Of a DNA stretch of 5,187 bases, positions 1 through 5,187 are shown piece by piece; within the stretch, counting starts at the first letter, position 1, and every line of letters begins with the position of its first letter. Origin of the DNA: an uncultured Eubacteriales bacterium. GTDB lineage: Bacteria; Bacillota; Clostridia; Oscillospirales; Acutalibacteraceae. Under the pieces are notes generated by a model. It did not search any database and was not told the origin of the DNA. It saw nothing but the letters and a program-made list of their open reading frames with translations. The stretch is from the NCBI GenBank assembly GCA_934408795.1, contig CAKRVQ010000098.1, forward strand, positions 1 to 5,187, written 5' to 3'. The position numbers were made by a program, and so were the translations under genes.

Positions 1-194
1 CACATATTTTTCTTGACACGCACCCCAATAACGAGGCAGCCCTCGCAGCACTCGAAAAGTATACGGAGAAATACAAAAAATTAATGGCGGAATATGAACA
101 AAAGTACGGTCCGCTTGTATCCGGAACGGTGTTTGCCGAAGGCGGATTCAAATGGTTAAACGATCCGTGGCCGTGGGAAGGGGACGCTGACTGA
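1..194 (+). CDS. cotJB: Spore coat protein CotJB, C-terminal part (5' end outside window)
   Basis: An open frame runs from the window edge (first full codon at 3) to a TGA at 192-194 and gives 63 residues. It contains LDTHP near the start, a lysine/glutamate-rich helix, KYGPL, and a tryptophan-rich end with DPWPWE. These are hallmarks of the CotJB family, a small protein of roughly 85-90 residues, so about the last two thirds are visible. In Bacillus, cotJA, cotJB and cotJC form an operon whose products are spore coat components made in the mother cell; the biochemical role of CotJB is unknown. The stop overlaps the ATG of the next gene by one base (TGATG), which implies translational coupling with cotJC. 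The promoter and start lie outside the window. Confidence 0.9.
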   Translation, partial: HIFLDTHPNNEAALAALEKYTEKYKKLMAEYEQKYGPLVSGTVFAEGGFKWLNDPWPWEGDAD

Positions 195-811
195 TGTGGA
201 ATTATGTTAAAAAACTTCAATATCCTATAAAGATCAAGAGCACAAACCCCGCTCTTGCAAAACTTATTATCACGCAATACGGCGGCCCCGACGGCGAACT
301 CGGCGCAAGCCTTCGTTACCTGAGCCAACGCTACTCAATGCCTTATGCCGAACTTAAAGGGCTCCTGACCGATGTCGGTACCGAGGAACTCGGACATTTG
401 GAAATGATCGGCTCGATAGTATATCAGCTCACACGCAATATGACCGAAGAGGATATCAAGAAAGGCGGCTTCGATGCCTATTTCGTCGATCATACCGCCG
501 GAGTATACGCCTCAAGTGCGTCGGGCGTTCCCTTTGATGCAAACTGTTTTGCGGTAAAAGGCGACCCGATTACAGACCTTCACGAAGACCTTGCAGCAGA
601 ACAAAAAGCACGAACCACATATGATAATATTCTGAGGTTCTGTACAGACGAACCCGATGTGCGCGATGCAATTAAATTCCTCCGACAGAGAGAGGTCGTC
701 CATTACCAAAGATTCGGCGAAGGACTGAGATTGGTTCAGGACAGACTTGATTCTAAGAACTTCTACGCTTTCAACCCTGCCTATGACGGCAAAGGTGATA
801 AAAGGAAATAA
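194..811 (+). CDS. cotJC: Spore coat protein CotJC, manganese-catalase family
   Basis: This complete 205-residue protein belongs to the dimanganese catalase family (ferritin-like four-helix bundle), which converts hydrogen peroxide to water and oxygen. In spore formers CotJC is a coat component. Candidate metal ligands are all present: Glu35 (GELGAS), Glu65 and His68 (EELGH), Glu136 (AAEQKAR) and His170 (REVVH). Glu167 lies three residues before His170, as in characterised Mn catalases. It is shorter than lactobacillal Mn catalase (about 266 aa) but matches the usual CotJC length, and it ends soon after the last helix with NPAYDGKG and a basic tail. The ATG overlaps the cotJB stop, and a purine-rich AAGGGGA (178-184) lies 9 nt upstream as ribosome binding site. 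A strong terminator follows. Whether this coat protein is enzymatically active is inferred from the ligands only. Confidence 0.95.
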   Translation: MWNYVKKLQYPIKIKSTNPALAKLIITQYGGPDGELGASLRYLSQRYSMPYAELKGLLTDVGTEELGHLEMIGSIVYQLTRNMTEEDIKKGGFDAYFVDHTAGVYASSASGVPFDANCFAVKGDPITDLHEDLAAEQKARTTYDNILRFCTDEPDVRDAIKFLRQREVVHYQRFGEGLRLVQDRLDSKNFYAFNPAYDGKGDKRK

Positions 812-876
812 CCGTGCTTAGTTAAAGCAGTAAAGTGCGTCCGCATCGCAGACGGAACTGAAAAAGTATAACAAAT

Positions 877-918
877 AAGCCGTTTACGGGAGTTGATCTC
901 TCCGTTAACGGCTTTTTT
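877..918 (+). terminator. Rho-independent terminator after cotJC, possibly bidirectional
   Basis: AAGCCGTT..ACGG (877-889) pairs with CCGT..AACGGCTT (901-914) across a short loop, with one T-T mismatch and a G-T pair near the loop. The stem runs into six T residues (913-918). It sits 65 nt after the cotJC stop and ends the cotJ transcript. On the other strand the stem is preceded by A residues and followed by a T-rich stretch (TTATTTGTTAT). It could therefore also stop transcripts of the convergent acetyltransferase gene, for which I see no better terminator. Confidence 0.85.
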
Positions 919-1007
919 CACGCGCAGAGCAAAACTCTGCATTATACGACCGCATAAAGCATCCGTATGCATCCTCCTGCGGGTCATCGGATCGCAGCAT
1001 CGTCGGA

Positions 1008-1541
1008 TCATTTGCCCGATTCACAATAAAAGACAATATCAATTTTGCCTTCCTGCGTGGTATGTCGGTAAATATTGGTATCAATGCCGCCGATATAAAA
1101 ACCGGAATTGAGGTAAAACAGACAGGCGCCGGGGTTGTTGTCCTGACACTGCGTGTAAAGCCCGCTGTATCCGCGCTCGGCAGCCACCTGCTTTGCTTTT
1201 TGTATCAGCTTTTTCCCGACGTGCTGACGGCGGTATTTAACATTGACCTTCAGATCGTACAGGTACATATATTTGAAAAAGCCGGGTTTCAGAACGGCGA
1301 GCCCGATACATTCGTCACCGTCATATGCTCCGAGAAACACACAGCCCGACATAAAATCATAATTGTAGTTCTCGTCGGGAAAACACATCTCGGTTACGCA
1401 ATCCGACGGATAGGGTAAGATCTGATATTTCCAATCTTTACCGTTGTATTCGGGAAACATTTTCCCGAACAGACAAAACGGCTCATTCGGAATATTTATA
1501 TCCTCCTTGTGCTGCGCGTCGATCGTTCTGATCTCTATCAT
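1008..1541 (-). CDS. GNAT N-acetyltransferase, streptothricin acetyltransferase (SatA/YyaR)-like
   Basis: This 177-residue protein has a GNAT (acetyl-CoA-dependent N-acetyltransferase) fold, probably cytosolic. The acetyl-CoA pyrophosphate-binding motif is RRQHVGKKL (residues 104-112), after a beta strand ending DLKVNVKY. Motif B is QDNNPGACLFYLNSGF (133-148). The N-terminal pattern DINIPNEPF..FGKMFPEY and the late GGIDTNIY resemble the Bacillus SatA/YyaR group, which acetylates a lysine of streptothricin and gives resistance. The resemblance is recalled, not computed, so the substrate stays uncertain; another small amine is possible. The start at 1541 is supported by GGGAAGTG (1554-1547 on this strand) 5 nt upstream. 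The gene stands alone, converges on cotJC and is divergent from the small ORF at 1649, with a TATAAT 25 nt before its start. Confidence 0.85.
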   Translation of the reverse strand: MIEIRTIDAQHKEDINIPNEPFCLFGKMFPEYNGKDWKYQILPYPSDCVTEMCFPDENYNYDFMSGCVFLGAYDGDECIGLAVLKPGFFKYMYLYDLKVNVKYRRQHVGKKLIQKAKQVAAERGYSGLYTQCQDNNPGACLFYLNSGFYIGGIDTNIYRHTTQEGKIDIVFYCESGK

Positions 1542-1544
1542 TTT

Positions 1545-1573
1545 TTCACTTCCCGAATTAAAATCATTATAAA
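1545..1573 (+). promoter_or_regulatory. Candidate sigma-A-type promoter for the small ORF at 1649
   Basis: TTCACT (1545-1550) and TATAAA (1568-1573) are separated by 17 nt. They match the -35 and -10 consensus at 4 and 5 of 6 positions. Transcription would start near 1580, about 70 nt before the GTG at 1649. The region also carries the ribosome binding site of the divergent acetyltransferase on the other strand. This is a sequence match only; AT-rich intergenic DNA gives such matches by chance. Confidence 0.4.
1566..1571 (-). promoter_or_regulatory. Candidate -10 element for the acetyltransferase gene
   Basis: A perfect TATAAT reads on the minus strand 24 nt before the ATG at 1541. The -35 position 17 nt further out (AAGCAT, 1594-1589) is poor. 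It overlaps the -10 of the candidate + strand promoter, so the two genes may have mutually exclusive promoters. This is a weak call based on one hexamer and its position. Confidence 0.3.
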
Positions 1574-1648
1574 ATCAACATAACGGCGATGCTTCACCGA
1601 ATAACGCCTCGGTATGAGACAAACAATAATCGTGCGAGGTGATACCCG

Positions 1649-1819
1649 GTGAAAAAATGCAGCTCCGATTGCGCTTTTCAAATAGACGGTTATTGTATGA
1701 AAGAAAAAATATCACCGCTCGGCAACCGAGCGTCAAACTGCCCGACAGAGCAGGGAATACGACTAAAAAGCGGCACCGACGGCGTCGGCAATATTTCTGC
1801 AGAAAACAATCTCGGTTGA
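1649..1819 (+). CDS. Small Cys-rich protein of unknown function (GTG start)
   Basis: A 56-residue frame starts with GTG at 1649, preceded by GAGGTGA (1636-1642) with 6 nt spacing, a strong ribosome binding site. The protein begins MKKCSSDCAF and has cysteines at 4, 8, 16 and 31 (C-x3-C-x7-C-x14-C), with GYC around the third and NCP around the fourth. This spacing recalls short Cys-rich hypothetical proteins common in Clostridia that may bind zinc or another metal; that family link is from memory. The Cys-containing part ends at residue 31, and the tail overlaps the last 57 nt of radA on the opposite strand. No signal peptide or membrane segment is visible. Strong for it are the ribosome binding site, the start position and the cysteine pattern. 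Against it are its short length, the overlap and a hairpin inside it that may serve radA. Confidence 0.55.
   Translation: MKKCSSDCAFQIDGYCMKEKISPLGNRASNCPTEQGIRLKSGTDGVGNISAENNLG
1704..1732 (-). terminator. Probable terminator of the amidase-radA operon
   Basis: On the minus strand CGCTCGG and CCGAGCG (1732-1726 and 1722-1716) form a perfect 7-bp stem with a 3-nt loop. After a 6-nt gap (1715-1710) comes a run of six T residues (1709-1704), then CTTTC. It lies about 30 nt after the radA stop, where an operon end is expected. The gap before the T run makes it less than ideal. It lies wholly inside the small ORF on the other strand. Confidence 0.55.
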
Positions 1820-3130
1820 GCCGAATGTCTTTCCTTTGAGCTGCGGATATGCGGCGGTGGGCACGATGACCTTTCCGAATCCGAGCCTGCTGATCTCGTT
1901 TACACGCGATACGGCACGCGGAACGCTGCGAAGCTCGCCCGACAGACCGATCTCGCCGAATGCCACAATATCATCGGGAATTGCCCTGTCTTTTAATCCC
2001 GAGACAAGTGAAAGAGCCACCGCAAGGTCGGTCGCAGGCTCATCAAGCCTTAATCCGCCGACAACATTCAGATATACATCGAGATTAGAAAAATAAAATC
2101 CCATACGCTTTTCAAGAACCGCAAGCAACAGATTCATTCTGTTGTAGTCAAAACCGGTGGACATACGCCTCGGATTCCCGAATCCTGTAGAACTGACAAG
2201 CGCCTGTATCTCGGTCAGAATAGGTCTGCTGCCTTCCATTGAGCAACAAACGCAGCTGCCCGAAACTCCGTGCGCTCTGCCCGATATCAGAGCCGAAGAG
2301 GGATTGGCGACTTCAGAAAGACCGCAGTCGTCCATTTCGAATATTCCAATCTCGTTCGTCGACCCGTAGCGGTTCTTTACCGCCCTCAGCATACGGTAAG
2401 AATAGTTTTTGTCACCCTCAAAATAAAGTACCGCATCAACTATGTGCTCCATGACCTTAGGACCCGCTATTGCGCCGTCTTTATTCACATGACCGACAAG
2501 AATGCCGGGGATCTCAAGCGACTTGCAGACCCTTAATATAATATTTGTGCATTCCCTTACCTGAGCCACACTGCCCGAAGAAGAACTCAGTTCGGAAAGA
2601 TACATTGTCTGAATGGAATCTATCATAACAAGATCCGGCTTGATCTCGGATATCCTTTCACGGATGGCAAGCACGTCGGTTTCCGACATCAAAAGTATTC
2701 CGTCTCCGCTGACGCCGAGCCTGTCCGCCCTGAGCTTAAGCTGCCTTATCGACTCTTCGCCTGTTACATATAATACCTTCTTATCACTAAGCTTTCCGCA
2801 GACCTGCATGAGAAGAGTAGATTTGCCGATTCCGGGATCTCCGCTTAAAAGTATCAGCGATCCTTTGACTATTCCGCCGCCGAGCACACGGTCAAGCTCC
2901 GATATTCCGGTAACATACCTTACTTCGGAATCGACCGTGACATCGTTTATACTTTTCACCGAGGCATAATTAATCAGAGAAGGGTAGGAGCCTTTCTTTT
3001 TTGGCTCCTCACTTTTAAGTTCCTCGGTCATGGTATTCCATTCTCCGCATCCCGGGCATTGGCCGAACCATTTTGCCGCGGTATACCCGCATTCGGAGCA
3101 AACATAAACACTTTTTACTTTTCCTGCCAT
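1763..3130 (-). CDS. radA: DNA repair and recombination ATPase RadA (Sms)
   Basis: RadA is a RecA-related, DnaB-like ATPase that promotes branch migration and processing of recombination intermediates in the cytoplasm. All family parts are present in 455 residues, the usual length. An N-terminal four-cysteine zinc finger has Cys11, 14, 25 and 28 (CSECG...CPGCGEW). Walker A is GDPGIGKST (97-105), Walker B is LVMID (167-171), and the RadA signature KNRYG is at 252-256. The C-terminal Lon-like domain has GGLRLDEPATDLA (358-370) and FGEIGLSGELR (391-401). The ATG at 3130 has GGAGAA (3142-3137) 6 nt upstream, lying over the amidase stop. Only 3 nt separate it from the amidase gene, so the two are co-transcribed. 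In many Firmicutes radA sits with clpC and disA; here its partner is an amidase instead. Confidence 0.97.
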   Translation of the reverse strand: MAGKVKSVYVCSECGYTAAKWFGQCPGCGEWNTMTEELKSEEPKKKGSYPSLINYASVKSINDVTVDSEVRYVTGISELDRVLGGGIVKGSLILLSGDPGIGKSTLLMQVCGKLSDKKVLYVTGEESIRQLKLRADRLGVSGDGILLMSETDVLAIRERISEIKPDLVMIDSIQTMYLSELSSSSGSVAQVRECTNIILRVCKSLEIPGILVGHVNKDGAIAGPKVMEHIVDAVLYFEGDKNYSYRMLRAVKNRYGSTNEIGIFEMDDCGLSEVANPSSALISGRAHGVSGSCVCCSMEGSRPILTEIQALVSSTGFGNPRRMSTGFDYNRMNLLLAVLEKRMGFYFSNLDVYLNVVGGLRLDEPATDLAVALSLVSGLKDRAIPDDIVAFGEIGLSGELRSVPRAVSRVNEISRLGFGKVIVPTAAYPQLKGKTFGSTEIVFCRNIADAVGAAF

Positions 3131-3133
3131 TTT

Positions 3134-3838
3134 CTATTCTCCGTTCAGATATTCAAGAATACCGAGATATATTGAAAACGCCGTCTTGCGGCGATATTCG
3201 TCGTTTTTCAAATTGTTAAGATCGTTGTCATTGCTCAAAAAACCGCATTCGGCAATAACCGCGGGACACTTTGCTTTCTTTAACAGATATACCGATGAAT
3301 CGCATTTTTTAACGACGCGCTTGTTGTCGGGATCGACATTGAGAAGCTCTTTTCTTATGCACTCTGCCAAAAGTTTTGATTCTTCCGAAACGGCACCGTA
3401 GAATACCTGTGCGCCGTGAACGCCGCCCGAGAAAAACTTGTTCATATGAATACTCACAAATATCGCATCGGCGTTCTCGTTTATAACCGACAGTCGATTG
3501 TTTATGTCCGAACGCTTTCTTTCTCTGAGGGACACCGAGTGATCGTCGTCAAGCGCATCATCGGTTTCACGGATGGTTATAACCGACAGGCCGTTGACCC
3601 TGCATATATCCGCAAGAGCATTTGCGACCTCAAGATTTATATCCTTTTCGAGTGTGCCGTCGGCAGCCACCGCACCTCCGTCAAAACCGCCGTGCCCTGC
3701 GTCAATAATAACGGTTCTTCTTCCTTTTCCGTAAACAGACACCGCCGCACTCACGCACTTATTGACATATATCGGTATCGAGATTAAAAAGGCAGAGCAT
3801 AACGCAACCGCCAATACGGCATACATACATCTTTTCAT
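3134..3838 (-). CDS. cwlD: Membrane-anchored N-acetylmuramoyl-L-alanine amidase, CwlD-like
   Basis: This Amidase_3 family zinc enzyme cleaves the amide bond between muramic acid and the peptide stem of peptidoglycan. With the start at 3838 it has 234 residues, close to CwlD of Bacillus (237). A hydrophobic segment (about 5-25) forms a signal anchor, and the catalytic domain lies outside the membrane. Expected zinc ligands are His49 (DAGHGG), Glu64 (LEKD) and His131 (SIHMN), with catalytic Glu197 (IAECGFLS). The end, SIYLGILEYL, also matches CwlD. CwlD helps make muramic-delta-lactam in the spore cortex, which fits the nearby cotJ genes; a vegetative amidase is the alternative. An upstream in-frame ATG at 3937 was rejected. 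It has no good ribosome binding site and overlaps the -10 element, whereas GGGGGTGAT (3856-3848) lies 9 nt before the ATG at 3838. The gene is followed at once by radA. Confidence 0.85.
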   Translation of the reverse strand: MKRCMYAVLAVALCSAFLISIPIYVNKCVSAAVSVYGKGRRTVIIDAGHGGFDGGAVAADGTLEKDINLEVANALADICRVNGLSVITIRETDDALDDDHSVSLRERKRSDINNRLSVINENADAIFVSIHMNKFFSGGVHGAQVFYGAVSEESKLLAECIRKELLNVDPDNKRVVKKCDSSVYLLKKAKCPAVIAECGFLSNDNDLNNLKNDEYRRKTAFSIYLGILEYLNGE

Positions 3839-3935
3839 AGTATACCCATCACCCCCATATACAAAAAATATGTAAAATAGGAGTTGGGTAGAACGGTGAA
3901 ACACAGATGCACCCGCGCTGTGACATCGCATATTC

Positions 3936-3964
3936 ATTATCGCAAATCATAGCCTCAATTTCAA
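3936..3964 (-). promoter_or_regulatory. Candidate sigma-A promoter of the amidase-radA operon
   Basis: On the minus strand TTGAAA (3964-3959) and GATAAT (3941-3936) are spaced by exactly 17 nt, each matching the sigma-A consensus at 5 of 6 positions. Transcription would begin near 3929, giving a leader of about 90 nt before the ATG at 3838. The leader holds no obvious riboswitch. I looked for sigma-E or sigma-G type elements, which a strictly sporulation-specific cwlD would have, and saw no convincing one. That suggests at least some vegetative expression, consistent with radA being a housekeeping gene. Confidence 0.6.
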
Positions 3965-3991
3965 GACCCAAACATATCTTATTTGTCCGAC

Positions 3992-4044
3992 TCAAAGACA
4001 AAAAAGCCGACACCCGCTCAAAACTCGGAGCAGGTAATCGGCTT
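3992..4044 (-). terminator. Strong rho-independent terminator of the metN-metI operon
   Basis: On the minus strand AAGCCGA (4044-4038) pairs with TCGGCTT (4010-4004). Inside it ACC/GGT and GCTC/GAGC (4031-4028 with 4019-4016) extend a long stem with small internal mismatches and an 8-nt loop. The stem leads into a run of T residues (to 4000) and then GTCTTTG. It starts 20 nt after the metI stop. The + strand also shows a T run (4050-4056) a few nt past the stem, but no gene there needs it. Confidence 0.88.
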
Positions 4045-4064
4045 AACAATTTTTTTATGGTGTT

Positions 4065-4772
4065 TTATCTTTGCCTTCTGTCAAGCTTTACGGCAAGCCG
4101 CGTTCCGACACTCTGAAACACCTGAACGATCACTACCAGTAGAACGACCGCCGCCACCATTACAAGATTTTCATATCTGTAATATCCGTAATTGATCGCT
4201 ATTGTTCCGAGTCCGCCGCCTCCGATGATACCGCTCATGGCGGAATAACCGAGAACGGTCGTCAGCGCGATCGTGATGTTAGATATCAATGAAGGAACGC
4301 TTTCCTTTAACATCACCTTGAATATGATCTGAAGGGGAGAGGCACCCATGCTCTGCGCCGCCTCAACAACATTTCTGTCAACTTCCCTCAGACTTCCTTC
4401 AACAAGCCTTGCAATGAACGGAAACGCCGCTATCGAAAGCGGCACGACCGACGCCGCAGTACCCGTCGCCTTTCCTACAATGCTCCTTGTGAGCGGAATG
4501 ACAAGTATCATCAATATCAAAAAGGGAACAGAACGCAGAATGTTGATTATAAAACCTATAACGGTGAGTATCCATTTCGGCGTCTTGAAAACATAGTTGT
4601 TTTCACCCGCTACAAGTATCACACCCAAAGGCAGACCTATCAAAAAAGCAATGAGCGTCGAGATCACAGTCACACTGAGAGTCTCAAGTATTGCCTTCGG
4701 CATCTCCTCTGTCAGAATACCGATGAATTTCTCATTCGCGATGCTTTCAAAAAATGATGCAGCCATCATCAT
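4065..4772 (-). CDS. metI: Methionine ABC transporter permease MetI
   Basis: MetI is the integral membrane subunit of the MetNIQ importer for L- and D-methionine (methionine uptake transporter family). The 235-residue product has about five membrane segments (roughly 29-54, 67-97, 105-122, 163-185, 203-222). It carries LRSVPFLIL followed by VIPLTR (79-96), typical of MetI. The cytoplasmic EAA loop that docks on the ATPase is at 137-157 (EAAQSMGAS). The glycine-rich GIIGGGGLGTIAI (181-193) is also characteristic. The start overlaps the metN stop (ATGA), with a perfect AGGAGGTG (4788-4781) 8 nt before the first of three consecutive ATG codons. Which of the three is used is not decidable, but they differ by only two residues. 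The operon ends right after this gene, with no metQ following. Confidence 0.95.
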   Translation of the reverse strand: MMMAASFFESIANEKFIGILTEEMPKAILETLSVTVISTLIAFLIGLPLGVILVAGENNYVFKTPKWILTVIGFIINILRSVPFLILMILVIPLTRSIVGKATGTAASVVPLSIAAFPFIARLVEGSLREVDRNVVEAAQSMGASPLQIIFKVMLKESVPSLISNITIALTTVLGYSAMSGIIGGGGLGTIAINYGYYRYENLVMVAAVVLLVVIVQVFQSVGTRLAVKLDRRQR

Positions 4773-5187
4773 TGCCTGTCCACCTCCTGAGCCAAAACAT
4801 TCGGTAACTTATCAAGATACGATATTGCTTCGTTTACCGCATCGTCGCCGCCGGTAATGCCTAAAAGCATATTGCCGTACATTTTATCGCCCAGCATCTT
4901 TGTGGATGCCGATAAAATGTTCGCAACTATTTTTTTGTCGATCGCCATCCTCGCTATAAAAGGAGAAGTGGTTGCTTCCGCACCGTTGAAAACGACCCTT
5001 ATGTGACGCTCGCCGGGTATCGGGTCACTGATTCCGGCAGCATCGGGAAACACGAGATTTTTAGCTGCACGGGACTTGGGCGATGAAAACACATCCGATA
5101 CCGCACCGACCTCCGCGACCGTTCCTCCGTCAAGTATCGCAACATTGCGGCAGATCTCCTCGACCACGCTCATCTGATGTGTGATGA
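4769..5187 (-). CDS. metN: Methionine ABC transporter ATP-binding protein MetN, C-terminal part
   Basis: The frame is open to the window edge, and the last 138 residues of the protein are visible. They begin ITHQM, which holds the switch histidine of the ABC ATPase H-loop (usually THEM in this family). Next come the end of the nucleotide-binding domain (VAILDGGTVAEVG, VFSSPKS) and a linker. The last 75-80 residues are a C-terminal NIL domain (from about IRVVFNG, with GNMLLGITG). In MetN the NIL domain binds methionine and shuts the transporter down when internal methionine is high. Walker A, Walker B and the signature motif lie outside the window. The stop overlaps the metI start, so the two subunits are translationally coupled. 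Any SAM riboswitch or T-box upstream of the operon would also lie outside. Confidence 0.95.
   Translation of the reverse strand, partial: ITHQMSVVEEICRNVAILDGGTVAEVGAVSDVFSSPKSRAAKNLVFPDAAGISDPIPGERHIRVVFNGAEATTSPFIARMAIDKKIVANILSASTKMLGDKMYGNMLLGITGGDDAVNEAISYLDKLPNVLAQEVDRQ

Noticed and set aside
924..940. Hairpin GCAGAG-loop-CTCTGC downstream of the acetyltransferase gene.
   Set aside because: It has a 6-bp stem with no T run after it on either strand, so it does not qualify as a terminator; the stem at 877-914 is far stronger.
984..1009. Imperfect direct repeat (TCATCGGATC and TCGTCGGATC, 16 nt apart) next to the acetyltransferase stop.
   Set aside because: There are only two short copies, with one mismatch and no further units, so it is likely chance in a non-coding tail.
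893..1418. Plus-strand open frames opposite the acetyltransferase gene.
   Set aside because: They lack convincing ribosome binding sites and recognisable motifs, and they lie antisense to a well-supported gene.
1596..1613. Inverted repeat ACCGA-8 nt-TCGGT upstream of the small ORF, a possible operator.
   Set aside because: Five base pairs with an 8-nt spacer are too short to distinguish from chance without relatives to compare.
1776..1788. Short GC-rich palindrome CCGACGGCGTCGG at the radA 3' end, with a T run some nt later on the minus strand.
   Set aside because: It is radA coding sequence (residues ADAVG), the stem is only 5 bp and the T run is separated by 7 nt. The hairpin at 1716-1732 is a better terminator.
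1836..3787. Several plus-strand frames of 70-123 codons opposite radA and the amidase.
   Set aside because: They are shadows of conserved genes, show no domain features and have no good start signals.

Overview
The window looks like chromosome from an anaerobic, endospore-forming Firmicute of the class Clostridia, possibly an Oscillospiraceae/Ruminococcaceae-type gut or sediment organism. The evidence is a cotJ spore-coat operon, a CwlD-like cell wall amidase, strong AGGAGG-type ribosome binding sites and tight operons. The genus cannot be fixed from the sequence alone.

Left block (1-918, + strand): the 3' end of cotJB overlaps by one base a complete cotJC, which encodes a manganese-catalase-like spore coat protein. 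A strong hairpin terminator follows at 877-918. Middle block (1008-1541, - strand): a GNAT acetyltransferase of the streptothricin acetyltransferase (SatA/YyaR) type converges on cotJC and probably shares that terminator. Between it and radA (1542-1762) lie a plausible + strand promoter and a small Cys-rich ORF (1649-1819) that is easily missed. The ORF starts with GTG behind a good ribosome binding site, and its tail overlaps the end of radA on the opposite strand.

Right block (- strand): a two-gene operon runs from about 3930 down to 1763, with a near-consensus sigma-A-type promoter at 3936-3964. It encodes a membrane-anchored N-acetylmuramoyl-L-alanine amidase (CwlD-like) followed 3 nt later by radA, a complete DNA repair/recombination ATPase. 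Upstream of it, and ended by a strong terminator at 3992-4044, are metI (permease) and the C-terminal part of metN (ATPase with NIL domain) of a methionine ABC transporter. The substrate-binding protein metQ is not downstream of metI.

Most of the content is ordinary conserved chromosome. The items most worth a second look are the small Cys-rich ORF with its overlapping transcription signals, and the SatA-like acetyltransferase. I saw no mobile element, CRISPR array, tRNA or rRNA, and nothing that amounts to a clearly new multi-gene system.
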